From contig BFEA01000121.1 in the NCBI GenBank assembly GCA_003427395.1, forward strand, positions 874,208-895,690: DNA of 21,483 bases. Reading direction: 5' to 3'. Position 1 is the first letter of the stretch; every line of letters begins with the position of its first letter. Positions 1-9,124 of the stretch are shown here, one piece after another. The translations under genes and the position numbers were made by a program. Below the pieces are notes generated by a model. The model saw nothing but the letters and a program-made list of their open reading frames with translations, was not told where the DNA came from and did not search any database. The DNA comes from Chara braunii (taxonomy: Eukaryota; Streptophyta; Charophyceae; Charales; Characeae).

Positions 1-421
1 ACCGTTGAGTCCTGAACTCGGGCACCTCTTAAATTGTTTAGTCTCAATTTATTTTATTATCGTGAACCTTTTAAAACTTTTGGATCTAAAAAGTGTTGAA
101 AAGGACTAATTCGAGTCCATCAATTAGAGCGGAGGGATTGGAGTAGGGGACGATCCTATAAAAGAAAAGGGGAGTGACGAGGGAAAAGAGCGATAGTTAT
201 CTACTACGGCTCAGAGTGTTGGAGTGCAGCTATTCTGTGATGGCTGGTTTTGGCTCTCGAGTGAAGGGGGTGCCGCTGCTCTGCATATGCAAGCAGTGAT
301 ACACATTGAAGCCTAGATTTCTCAATAGTCGGGGCTTAGTCTGTTTGGTAGTCTCGCGTACAGGCTAGAACGGGTTGAGCGTTGGCATTGGCTACTGAGG
401 AGAACCCGACTATGGCACTGC
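1..421 (+). promoter_or_regulatory. Upstream region with TATA-like box, possible LTR/leader promoter
   Basis: A consensus TATAAAAG lies at 157-164, about 260 bases before the ATG of the 182-codon ORF at 422. The stretch after it is G- and purine-rich and has no long ORF. This could be the promoter and untranslated leader of the ORF at 422, or the promoter of a decayed LTR. I see no second copy of this stretch and no recognisable primer-binding site, so neither reading is proven. Confidence 0.25.
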
Positions 422-970
422 ATGGCTATATACCACCAGGCCCGGTTGAGACCCATGTCTGGGGAAGGGCCCTGGATCACAGTCATGCTCAACTACGATG
501 GGGGAGATGAAGTGAAGATGAAGATTAACGTGGAAGGGGCAAAGGAGAAGGATATGCGGACGGATGAAAAACTGCAGGACGTGATCACGGAGGCAAAAGA
601 CCGTGCGGAGAGGCGCTGCAGGAGGGACGGAGTGACTGCAAGGTTGCAGGTAACGGTCTCATACCATGAGACCGAGACCTCAATGGACACAACGGACCTG
701 GAACAAGCCCACGTGGACAGGGACTCAGGTGGTGAGAGTGAAATGAGCGAAGCGGGAGACCGGGAGACAGATCTCAGGTCTTGGAAGTTGGAACAGACCA
801 AGCGAGATCCAGAGGCATCACTGGGCCGCGAAGCCGGTGGACGAGGGACCCGAGGCCAGCTTGCGATAGATGATGCCGAGGGGCCGCGGGACAGGAGAGA
901 GACAGAACAAGGGGAAGAGACATGTGTGAGAAAGTGTGTGCGCGACGTGTGGCACCCCAAAAAAGATTGA
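422..970 (+). CDS. Unrecognised 182-aa ORF, possibly gag-leader-like
   Basis: I do not recognise this protein. The first ~90 residues alternate between hydrophobic strand-like pieces (WITVMLNY, ARLQVTVSY) and a charged helix-like piece rich in K, D, E and R. The remainder is low-complexity, rich in E, R, G and D, and probably disordered. The start at 422 is the first ATG in this frame; an ATG at 412 is in another frame with a short ORF. The N-terminal pattern (Gly-Glu, then a TV.L strand, a charged helix, then a second strand) loosely resembles ORF1 of the inverted units at 4606 and 9124, so it may be a third, much more diverged member. No pol sequence follows it here. It could also be a chance ORF in purine-rich DNA, since an antisense ORF of similar length overlaps it. 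Confidence 0.3.
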   Translation: MAIYHQARLRPMSGEGPWITVMLNYDGGDEVKMKINVEGAKEKDMRTDEKLQDVITEAKDRAERRCRRDGVTARLQVTVSYHETETSMDTTDLEQAHVDRDSGGESEMSEAGDRETDLRSWKLEQTKRDPEASLGREAGGRGTRGQLAIDDAEGPRDRRETEQGEETCVRKCVRDVWHPKKD

Positions 971-1501
971 CGAGTGAGGTTGAAGGTCAAACAAAAGGGA
1001 GAGGCGGAGCAGATGAGCAAAGGGGGTGACCTTGCTAGGTACGGTTGATGCCAACCGCTGCGTCCACGCTCACGTGCGACATCTTGTGGCTGTCGAGCCG
1101 CAACAGGTCTTCATGGGCCAGTTTCGAGGTGCGAGGGCTGGCTCTCGAGGCGGATACGCGTGAGAGGTGAGCTACGTGGCACGGGGGCGAGAGCGCGAGA
1201 AGGGAGAGGAAGTCAGATATTCTTGGGGGAAGGTGAAAAATTTTCTGTTGACGGCACCTTTCTGCTCTGGTTGTCGTATTGTGTGACGGCGGTGACGCAG
1301 CCAGTGAGAGCTAGCTATGGTGCTCTGCAAACTGCAAGAGCGCGCAGCTGCAATCCTTGGAAATGCGCGAGGGTCAACCCAGCAGGGTAATGCACGTCAA
1401 TAGCGGTGCGCGAGACGGTCACAGGGGGATGGCTGTGGAGAGAGATTGCGTGAGCAAAGTAGGATGCGGGCCTGCGACGTGCTAATGACGTCAACAGTTG
1501 C
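971..1501. other. Unassigned purine-rich stretch
   Basis: No feature supported. A 76-codon ORF at 1160-1390 has no recognisable pattern. The composition is G/A-rich with several GAGAGG-type words, as in the end of the preceding ORF. Confidence 0.5.
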
Positions 1502-1834
1502 TCATAAGCTCATGTGACTTCCTTCTCCTACTGCAGTAGCGAAAAGGCAAGATCGTGCCAGAAATGACATGGGTAATGACCATCGAGAGAGAAGGTATTT
1601 GTGCAAGGTATAGGAGGAGCCGCCATGAGATCCGCCCACAGAGCGCCAAACTATGACTTCTTCATTGTCTTCTTCGACACAGATCGGCCGCTCTTCACTT
1701 GCGTGTGCGACTGTAGTCACTAGGTGGTCAGAGTGTAGCTGGTGAAAAGTTGAGTCAGTTTCAGTGCGGGTAACTTTATCAGAAGTCCATCGGAAGTTGA
1801 CGTCACTCGTTCCATTTCCACCTGGTTCTTTCAT
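1502..1834 (-). CDS. Weak 110-aa hypothetical ORF
   Basis: The minus-strand ORF starts at an ATG at 1834 and ends at 1502. It contains an acidic patch followed by EEVIVW. In a different frame just upstream on the minus strand (about 1888-1836) the short peptide FEEEDLVVWIAPK appears, a similar acidic-then-VVW pattern. This suggests a frame-broken coding remnant, but I recognise no family. A chance ORF is a real alternative. Confidence 0.2.
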   Translation of the reverse strand: MKEPGGNGTSDVNFRWTSDKVTRTETDSTFHQLHSDHLVTTVAHASEERPICVEEDNEEVIVWRSVGGSHGGSSYTLHKYLLSRWSLPMSFLARSCLFATAVGEGSHMSL

Positions 1835-2792
1835 CCTAGCTTTGGCGCTATCCAGACAACTAGATCTTCTTCTTCGAAGGCGTTAATCATTTCGGTCTAG
1901 TTTTCCTATACACGAGCAAGAGAGGACGCCCAAGAGCCTGAGATGGAGGACCAAGGGAGATATCCGGGGGAAAAGGGCAGGGCCCCTTTCCACCTTTAGT
2001 CGCAGATAGTGAAACAACTAATTGATGTTGTTCATCTCGGATCTCCGGGGCTTTCCTCAACAGTCATCTTGACTGAATATTCAGATAAAAAGCTTGTTAT
2101 TACGAATTATTTTCTCTCCCTATTTCTTTTAATTAATTCATTTTATTTTTTTTTCCCTCTTGAGCAGGTTAATTAGTCTGCTTGATTAGTGCTGACTGTT
2201 TTGGTTGTGACGCAAAAGGGGTCAAACCGACTGCAAATTGAATGAACAGGTGATCGGTGAAGTTGCTCCTTTCCATAACCGTGACTTAAAGCCCACTAGT
2301 CCCGGAGAAAGTCCAATATACGAGTGAACGGTTTAAATGATTCTCGAGATTGAGGGAGTGGAGTTGTCTATAGATGGGCACGGCCTCACGCTCTAATGAT
2401 TGGAAGCGCTATTCGTACAGATTTGAATACTCGACTGTCTGTCAATTCAAAGGGGGTATACGATTTTTGTACTGTGTGCCTTATATCGGGCTCGCAGGAC
2501 GACTAATCGAGTTTGGTTCATCCTTTCTCTGCCATTTTACTTGAGAGCAGTGGGAGTAGAGACCACAAGAGTCGTCTGGATTTTTGACTCTCCCTTTTCC
2601 TCTTTTTATTTTTTTTTGTGAAAATAGGAATGCGTGAACGTGTGTGTTTACACGTGCACATCTGATCAAGCGCTTGCCAGCTAGTCCACAAGAGTTTGTT
2701 GTTATCAGTTTTTAACTGAGTGTGGGCGCGTGTGGGCATGCCCATACCCGAAGAAGATAAACGTGTAATAGCGCATTTGTTCGCAAGGCTGA
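1835..2792. other. Unassigned region
   Basis: No gene supported. A T-rich tract followed by GAGCAG at 2143-2167 resembles a 3' splice acceptor, but no exon can be matched to it. The short minus-strand ORFs at 2481-2923 have no recognisable content. Confidence 0.4.
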
Positions 2793-3017
2793 GAACAACA
2801 TCGTGTGACAGCATCGCGTGACAGCGCCGAGTGACTTAATTGCGTGACGACATCGCACCGAGTGACTGCATCGAGTGATTGCATCGCGTGACTGCGTCGA
2901 GCGACTGCATCGAGAGACAACACCGAATGATTGCATCACGAGACTTCACCGTGTGACTGCATTGTGCGATTGCACCGCGAATCTGCGCTGTGTGACTGCA
3001 CCGGGTGACTGCACGAG
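2793..3017. repeat. 13-bp minisatellite, about 17 degenerate copies
   Basis: Units of 13 bases with consensus near TGACTGCATCGAG follow one another with few indels; one unit around 2845-2862 has 5 extra bases. The array is open in several frames on the minus strand, giving spurious ORFs with periodic residues (2705-3048). Unit sequences vary at several positions, so the array is not very recent. Confidence 0.85.
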
Positions 3018-4605
3018 TGCGTGAGAGTGTAGGCTTGCATGTGCTCACCTCATTAAATGGTTATCCATAGTGGCATGAGTTCGTTAGGTCCTGAGATAAA
3101 TCGAATGCGAGACTATAAAACCTGAAAATACCTGTGAGGGCAGACAAATGCTTGATTGAATGCACTTGTTGGCCTGATGATTATAGGTAGGTATTTGGTT
3201 GAATACGCAGGCTTATTTTTGGGCTCATTGAGTGGGCTTGTATGTAAAAAAAGAAAGTGGAAATGATTTCCATTAGCTGGTGTTCTGTGCCTTGACTTTT
3301 GGTTAGATGGGGAAAAGAAAGGCAGTACTGAGAAAAATCTTTTATGTTCTTGCTAAGTTCCTACTTCATGGTGACTAAGTGTCTATCTTGCAAAGTTAGG
3401 GCAAGATTTAACTCGAAGAAAAGCGACCTGTACTCCCCGTCACGATCAACGTGCTCTTAATTATATTGTGAAAGTGCATTACTTACGTCCCCCCCCGCCT
3501 TCCTATTTTTGAAAGACTTGCCTTCAATTGACTCTTAAGTAGTCAGCAGTAGCATGAACACTTGGGCAATTTTCTCGGAGATTTTCCTCCCACTTGTTCC
3601 ACGGAAATTGAGTACGGACTGGTCAAGTACCAGGGATCAGAAGTTTCAGGCAAAAAGCCCCAGCTGCGATCTCGATCTTTCACGGGATCAGAATGCGGAC
3701 TGGGTAACCAAGCTCAGAGGAGTGGCTTGTTTTTTTATATATACTGGTCTATCACGCCTTAAGTAAACCTGTTGGGTGACTCGTGACAGGTTGGTTGAGC
3801 AGTCGTTCGCCCTAGTGTCACATCTGAATGAGGTCAGTTTGGATGGTCTCTCAGCACGGCTCACGCTCTGAGACTACTCCTGTATTTAGGACTTAAGTTG
3901 GAGAAAACTTGTCTGAGTCACATTTGAGATCCTGCGTGGTCATAATACTGGAGGGGAGTGCACATCACCTTAACAAGCTTGTCCTTACCAGACTTTGTCA
4001 GCACTGTGGAGGTCACGTAGCAGCTCGCCGTGTGAAAAGCAGGCAAGAACAAGCCTCGAGTGTTACCTCGTGCGTCAAAAGTTGAATGGAACCCAATGCT
4101 GGGTAAATATTAGGCAAACCCAACCCTAGCAGCACTTTGACTGATAAACAACTGGAACCTGACACGGACAACTCAGACCAAGCTCTGACAACTCGAATCA
4201 GACTTGAACAACTTGGATTCGGACCACACAAACCAGAGTTGGGCAGACCTAGGAACAAACCCGATCAACTTAACGCAGACTCATGTATTTCAATGCAGGA
4301 TCAGACTATGTGGTGGAGATTTTGAGGACTCGACGCGGCATCAACTCATTTATGTTTGGTTTTGGTCAGCACGAGCGTTACTCAGCAGGAGAGCCCAGAC
4401 TTAGCTAACTAAGTGCAGGCTCAGGAAACTCAGTACACATCCTGCAAGGCCAACACAGATTCCACCGACACTTATTCCTCCTCTTTTGCCTAGTTGCTCG
4501 GTTTCCACGACCAGTGGCTGTCAGTAGTCTACTTACTAAAAGAGACCAAGGAAAAGATCCTTTGGGACCTGCCTTCAGTGGACATCATGTTTTCAACGCA
4601 CAGGG
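3018..4605. other. Unassigned region with degenerate short repeats near 4140-4300
   Basis: No gene supported. Between about 4140 and 4300 words such as GACAACTC, GAATCAGAC and GAACAACT recur at roughly 18-20-base spacing, giving an ORF rich in Q, D, P and L. They look like a decayed tandem array. A run of Cs at 3490-3496 is the only other simple feature. Confidence 0.4.
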
Positions 4606-4884
4606 GTGAAAGAAGAGGTGTTATGTAGAGAGATGGAGGGTGAGAAAAAATTGAGGGTGACCTGTACACTGCATCAAGACAAAAGTGAGGGTTGGGAGGA
4701 GATAGTTATACAGGACTATTGTCGTCGGAAGAGGCTCATGATGGAACAGGCTCTAGAACTAGTGAAGAACCAGACACTTATTGAGTACACACTCTACATT
4801 CATGGATCGGATAGAAAGTTACACAGTACGGTCTCGTCAGTAGGGTCTGTTGAGGAGGCGAGGAGGGAGATTATCAGAAATTAG
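4606..4884 (+). pseudogene. ORF1 of left arm (92 aa), unrecognised, gag-region candidate
   Basis: I do not recognise a family. After a Met-rich start (in-frame Mets at residues 1 and 10) come a strand (RVTCTL), a basic helix (CRRKRLMMEQALELVKN), a second strand (IEYTLYIHGSD) and an acidic/basic helix (SVEEARREI). The minus-strand copy at 9124-8873 has the same order, with matching pieces IEY.IY.HGS, LH and the QAR/EAR helix. That two diverged copies keep this pattern supports real coding ancestry. The ORF ends in TAG-TAA. In another frame the sequence after it encodes a Q- and R-rich stretch, so the original reading frame may have continued past a frameshift into the glutamine-rich spacer. 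Confidence 0.4.
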
Positions 4885-5131
4885 TAAGGGAGCCTAACCA
4901 TCAACACCGAGAGAGGCAAATTCACCTCAGGCAAAGACAAGTTAGAGAAAACAGGCTGGTTTATGAAAACAATTCACAACGGAGCACCTAGTACACCGGC
5001 AGAACACGAACAACAATTGTATTAATTGGCTTTTGAGCAACAGTCAATCTGTTTTTTTTTTCATTCAGCAGTCAGTCATTTATCTAATCAGCAACCAATC
5101 TCTTTTCTCTAACCAGCAGCCATAGCTCTCG

Positions 5132-5245
5132 AAGCAGCAATCCTTCAGTCAAAAGCAGCAATCCTTCAGTCAGAAGCAGCAATCCTTCAGTCAGAAGCAG
5201 CAATCTTTCAGTCGGAAACAACAATCTTTTAGTCAGAAACAGCAG
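5132..5245. repeat. 21-bp minisatellite between ORF1 and ORF2, left arm
   Basis: There are five full units and one partial unit of 21 bases, consensus AAGCAGCAATCCTTCAGTCAG. In one frame they encode repeats of KQQSFSQ, and looser Q-rich copies extend upstream to about 5040. A unit length divisible by three and a glutamine-rich product suggest a once-translated disordered linker. The surrounding sequence has stops and frame changes. Confidence 0.85.
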
Positions 5246-5355
5246 TTAGAAGTAACATTCGAACAGCAATTGGAAACAACAATTAGGAACAGCAGCACTC
5301 CTATCACAAACATAATTCAGAAACGACAATCAATGGGCAGCCAAACTCATTTTCC

Positions 5356-6000
5356 ATGAGTACAGTTGAATCCTTTCAAGTCAGCGTGTCAGTGATGGCC
5401 AAACTCAATCAGATTTTATGCAAAGAGACATTCGACTATCAGTATGCTAGTGCCATTGGTTTCAGACAAGGAGATCTGTCAATCTTTGTAGTCCATACCA
5501 GTTTTGTTGATGGCACTATCCACGATCTGAGGCCCTATCTGAAGAAGGGCAAGGAGGCTCATGAGCATTTCGATCCAGTCTGGATTTCGCCCACGAAGTA
5601 CCTCGAGCAGAGAGAGAGGTAGCTCGATTAGGGTGGCATTACGTTGATCCGCAACTTTGGACCAAAGCTTTATACTGACTATTCCAGGCCCCCTGTTTCT
5701 TCCCTCCTCACAGATGGCACGAGTTGGCTTGATATGATCGGCTTGGCAGAGAGGTATATCGCTCCAGCAGTGATCGACATTGAGGCACTGACTGAGCCCA
5801 CCGAGTATCCCTATCTCAGACGAGGTGTCTTTTCAATGGACGGACTGCCTACATTGTGGGAGGAGTTCTGCTCCATGATTAATTTTCGTGTCATGTATCT
5901 TGGATGGTCATGCTTAGAGCTTGCTGGCTTCAGGTGGCTCTTTGTCACGAGGCCTCAATCTCAGATTGTACGTGGGCGTGGGTCACAGCACCAGAGATGA
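5356..6000 (+). pseudogene. ORF2 of left arm, unrecognised protein with two internal stops
   Basis: One frame runs from ATG 5356 to TGA 5998-6000, interrupted only by TAG at 5620-5622 and 5629-5631. Residues from about 25 onward match the minus-strand copy at 8599-7850. Shared pieces include QY.SA.GFRQ.DLS, GTIHDLR.Y.KKGKE.HE.FD, KLYTDY and LRRG.FS. The tail is basic (RGRGSQHQR). I do not know the family. Its position before pol-like sequence and its basic C-terminus suggest a retroelement gag-like protein, but this is inference and no zinc knuckle is visible. At the first stop positions the other arm has glutamate codons. Confidence 0.45.
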
Positions 6001-6291
6001 ACTGTGAAAAGAGAGAATGAGAGAGACTGACCAGAGGGATGAGTGAGGACTTTTGAGAGGTGCTGACCATGCTTGTTTATGTGTACTTTCTGAGATTATT
6101 ATGAGTTTTCATTCTTCCCTCATTCAATTGCTCCTGTCGTTGCTCGAGTCGGTCAGTCTTGCTTCTTGCATTGTTTTGGATGATGATTGTCTCCCTGGAT
6201 GATTCTGTCACAGTTCTCAAAATCAGATTGACATAATTGATGCATGCATAGCACCCCATGATTTTATGGTTATTATTTGCATAATTCTCTG
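6001..6291. other. AT-rich stretch after ORF2, shared by both arms
   Basis: This has no coding content. It matches the reverse complement of about 7571-7850 with roughly three-quarters identity and scattered indels, including the shared words CAGAGGGATGAGTGAGGAC, GTGTACTTTCTGAGA and TTGATGCATGCAT. It shows that the two arms descend from one unit, rather than being two unrelated elements. Confidence 0.7.
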
Positions 6292-6421
6292 TTGTTCCGA
6301 ATCAAAATAAAAGATTCCTAAGACCGGGGACCGACGAAGACCGCAATTGAAGGGTCTCGCTCGAAGCCGGACGCACACAACAGGAAGGGATTTGCATTAT
6401 TTTATTTATTTTATTTATTGC
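6292..6421 (+). repeat. Highly conserved 130-bp block, left copy
   Basis: The block begins TTGTTCCGAATC and ends TTTATTGC. It matches the reverse complement of 7440-7570 with six substitutions and one indel. The GC-rich middle (CGAAGACCGCAATTGAAGGG and onward) is identical over long runs. A T/A-rich tract with ATTTATTT words follows. Identity drops sharply on both sides in both arms. Possible readings are recent gene conversion in the palindrome, or a conserved regulatory or LTR-like element. Confidence 0.85.
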
Positions 6422-6492
6422 AATCAACAACAAAACCCTGCGTGACAACATATCAGCTTTCTGGTCGCGACTGGAAAAAAGTGCGACAGCGG

Positions 6493-7440
6493 TAGCCTCT
6501 GAACCTGATCCCGGTTCATTCCTTCGAACAACTTACGCGGTGTGAAGGACTTATGCAGTTCATTGGGAGTGAGACAAGTTGCTAAGTGCACACTATTATT
6601 ATATGCGCTGGTTATTTTTGGGAGCATCTCATCCCGGTTGAATTGATCGGGTTTAATGTACATTCAAAAAACTTATTGCAGGATCTTATTCGTTTGTTCG
6701 GTCCGAATGTTAGTCTCTGGATGGTGGCAAGACGACATCAACAACTTAGAGTCGTACACTCTCATAAACTTCTGCCAGTTCTCACTAGTGAACATGGTAT
6801 CTTTGTCAGTAACTATGGACAACGGTAGACCATGCTCATTGACCCAATGATTGAAAAACTTCTCCATCACTAAATTTGTACGTGCCTCTGAAGGCAATGG
6901 AACAAAAACTACACACTTTCTAAATTTATTAACTACGACGAGGACTTGGCTCTTGCCGTGCCTACTCGTGACCCCAACATCCATGAAGTCAATGGACACA
7001 TAATCTTTAAGTTTTGCAGGAATAGGCAAGGGTCTCAGAAGACCAAGAGGGGCTCACATAGCGGTCTTATTCCTCTAACACACCTTACAACTGTGTACGT
7101 ACTCTATGCAGTCAGCCTTCATGCTAGGCCATGTATACGCGCGAATGAGGTTAGCTAATGTTTTTTGCCAACCAAAGTGTCCCTCTGTGTCGTGGCATTC
7201 CCGTGAGATTACATTACGGATTTTTTCACTGTTGGGACTGCAAAAACAATTCACTACGTTAATCTTCTTGAATAACAACCCATCTGTAGTGCGGTAATCT
7301 GGTTCAGACTCGGGCCCCCCCCCTAACTTTTTTAAGCAGGTCGCTATAAATAGGGTCCTGGTGTCGCACTTTTTCCACTCGGACCGCTTCGGGCGACTGG
7401 AAAGCCAACAGGCTGTCACGCAGGATTTTAATATTGTCGG
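6493..7440 (-). pseudogene. Decayed Ty3/gypsy integrase fragment
   Basis: On the minus strand an integrase is readable from about 7440 to 6493. The order is a pre-integrase linker (SLLAFQSPE region, in a different frame), an H-x4-H-x29-C-x2-C zinc site (HDTEGH to CKVC), and a core with D in VSIDFMD, D in VTDKD and E in RTEQTN spaced 35 residues from the second D. It ends with SAYNNSVH and TPNELHKSFTPRK, typical of Ty3/gypsy integrases. In-frame stops lie at 7075-7077, 7054-7056, 6673-6675 and 6664-6666, and the frame changes at a run of nine C (7315-7323). No protease, reverse transcriptase or RNase H sequence is present. The fragment is cut at about 6493, where the inverted left arm begins. 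It is not functional as it stands. Confidence 0.9.
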
Positions 7441-7570
7441 CAATAAATTAAATAAATTAAATAATGCAAATCCCCTTCCTGTTGTGTGCGTCCGGTTTCG
7501 AGCGAGACCCTTCAATTGCGGTCTTCGCCGGTCCCCGGTTTTAGAAATCTTTTATTTTGATTCGGAACAA
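7440..7570 (-). repeat. Highly conserved 130-bp block, right copy
   Basis: This is the partner of 6292-6421 in inverted orientation, with one extra G. On the minus strand it lies directly upstream of the integrase-region sequence and downstream of the AT-rich stretch that follows ORF2. Confidence 0.85.
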
Positions 7571-7849
7571 TAAAGAATCATGCAAATAATAATCATAAAA
7601 TTTTGAAGTGTCATGCATGCATCAATTTCTTAATTTACAAATTTTGAGAACTGTGACGAAATCATCAAAGGATGCAATCATCAAGCAAAGCAATGCAAAG
7701 GAGCAAGACTAACTGACTCGAGCAATGACAAAGTTAAGTGAGGAAAGAATGGGAACTCATAATAGTCTCAGAAAGTACACAAGTAGGGAGCATAGCCAAC
7801 ACCAATTTAGAGTCCTCACTCATCCCTCTGAACCCTCACACTCAATCTC

Positions 7850-8599
7850 TCATTTTGTTGTCTGTCGTTTGGGCTTTTTGCCATGTCTCCGTACTCTCTA
7901 AGGTTGTGGTCTCAGTATGTAGTGCCACCTGAAGCGTTCAAGCTCTGAGCACTTACATCCACGTCTCATGATACGGAAATCAACCACGGCACAAAACTCC
8001 TCTCATGGTGTAGGAAGATACGACTGAGAAAAGATCCCTCGTCTGAGATGCGGGAGCTCGGAAGGCTCAGTCACTGACTCATAGTCGACCACGGTTGGAG
8101 AAACATTCCTCTGTGCCAGATCCACCAGGTCACCCTAGTAAGAACCGCCAGTGAGAATAAAAGGAACATGAGGCTTAGGATAGTCTGTATAGAGCTTCGA
8201 CCTGAAGCTGCGAATCAGCTTCGTACCACTCTCGTCAAGTTCTCCTTCCCTCTCCTCAAGATACCTTGCTGCTGCGAGCCAAACTGAATCAAAGCGCTCG
8301 TGAGTCTCTTTCCCCTTTTTCACATAGAGCCTTAGGTCGTGAATGGTACCGCCTGCAAACTTAGTAAGGACAACATAGACTGATAGGTCACTTTGCCTGA
8401 AGCCAACTGCACTGACATACTGATATCTGATAGCATCTTTGAGGGATATCCTATTGAGGCTGGTCAAGACTGACCCTGCAACTGAAAAAAATTGAACTGA
8501 ACTCTTGTGTTGTGACAGATGTCGGAACCGGTCACTGGTGTAAGGTAAGAAATTAACCCAGTGCAGATTGTTCCCGACCGTAAATTTTGAGCAATTCAA
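7850..8599 (-). pseudogene. ORF2 of right arm, unrecognised protein with internal stops
   Basis: One minus-strand frame runs from ATG at 8599 to TGA at 7852-7850. It is interrupted by TAG at 8137-8135, TGA at 8005-8003 and TAG at 7900-7898. Two of the stops fall where the left arm has tryptophan (TGG), and the third falls in a Gln/Ser-rich piece (QSQ in the left arm). The C-terminus is lysine/arginine-rich (KKPKRQ). The shared core with the left-arm ORF2 covers about 200 residues, so this is a genuine ancestral protein, but no known family is apparent. About 25 extra N-terminal residues precede the shared core. Confidence 0.45.
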
Positions 8600-8671
8600 G
8601 TGGGAGGAATGTAGATTAGACTTTGACTAAATGCCTGTTTGAGGGTTGTTTGAATATTGAACGAATGTTTG

Positions 8672-8781
8672 TCTGAATAATGTTTGAGTAATGTCTGAGT
8701 AATGTCACAATAATGTGTGAGTAATGTATGAGTAATGTTTGAGTAATGTTAGAATAATGTCTGAGTAATGTCTGAGTGATG
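8672..8781. repeat. 11-bp minisatellite between ORF1 and ORF2, right arm
   Basis: Ten consecutive 11-base units with consensus TCTGAGTAATG. The array sits at the same place in the unit as the 21-bp array of the left arm, but has a different unit and length. An 11-base unit changes frame at every copy. Confidence 0.9.
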
Positions 8782-8872
8782 TCAGCCTCGCTGGTCAAAT
8801 TATGATAGTGACAAGGTTTCTGACAGTTTATCTGTTTTCTTGACAAAGGGGTGATTGTGAAGAAAAAATTCA

Positions 8873-9124
8873 TTACCGATCGTTTTCGCTCTCTCTTGCT
8901 TGTTCAATAGTCTCTATTAATGAGAATGAGTTGTGTAACTCTCCATTTGAACCGTGGTGATAGATAATATATTCGATAAATTTCTGCCTTTTCACAGATT
9001 TCAGTGCCTGTGTCCTCATAAATCTTTTGCAGCATCGAAGGTGCTCAATAATTTTCCTTTCCTGGCCTACAACTTTGTCCCGGTAGAGCGAGCAGGGCAT
9101 TGTCAAGATACTGGAGTTATTCAT
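8873..9124 (-). pseudogene. ORF1 of right arm (83 aa), unrecognised
   Basis: This is the minus-strand partner of the ORF at 4606-4884. Matching positions include a basic helix (CCKRFMRTQALKSVKRQ), FIEYIIYHHGS, a following LH and an EQAR helix. It is about 40% similar by eye and lacks the left copy's N-terminal extension. It ends just before the repeat-bearing spacer. It may be a separate small protein, or the N-terminal part of a gag-like protein broken by frameshift. Confidence 0.4.

Larger units (their letters stand above)
4606..6492 (+). repeat. Left arm of large imperfect inverted duplication
   Basis: This arm matches the reverse complement of 7355-9124. The match includes ORF1, ORF2, the AT-rich stretch after ORF2 and the start of the pol-related sequence. 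By eye, nucleotide identity is moderate (about three quarters) over 6070-6291, much higher (7 differences in 130) over 6292-6421, and lower again up to about 6492, where the match ends near GTGCGAC. The outer boundary is unclear; similarity fades upstream of ORF1. Confidence 0.8.
7355..9124 (-). repeat. Right arm of large imperfect inverted duplication
   Basis: This is the reverse-complement counterpart of 4606-6492. Read on the minus strand the order is ORF1, an 11-bp minisatellite, ORF2, an AT-rich stretch, the conserved block and then integrase. Because this arm runs straight into pol sequence on the same strand, it probably shows the original layout, and the left arm is the rearranged copy. 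Confidence 0.8.

Noticed and set aside
493-1020. 175-codon minus-strand ORF opposite the ORF at 422
   Set aside because: It is Ser/Leu/Pro-rich, as expected from the antisense of a purine-rich coding-like strand, and has no features of its own.
2793-3017. Possible CRISPR-like array
   Set aside because: Units are contiguous 13-mers without spacers, and the genome is eukaryotic. The same applies to the 21-bp and 11-bp arrays.
3554-3766. Short overlapping plus-strand ORFs near 3554
   Set aside because: Two overlapping frames with no recognisable motif and no second copy in the window.
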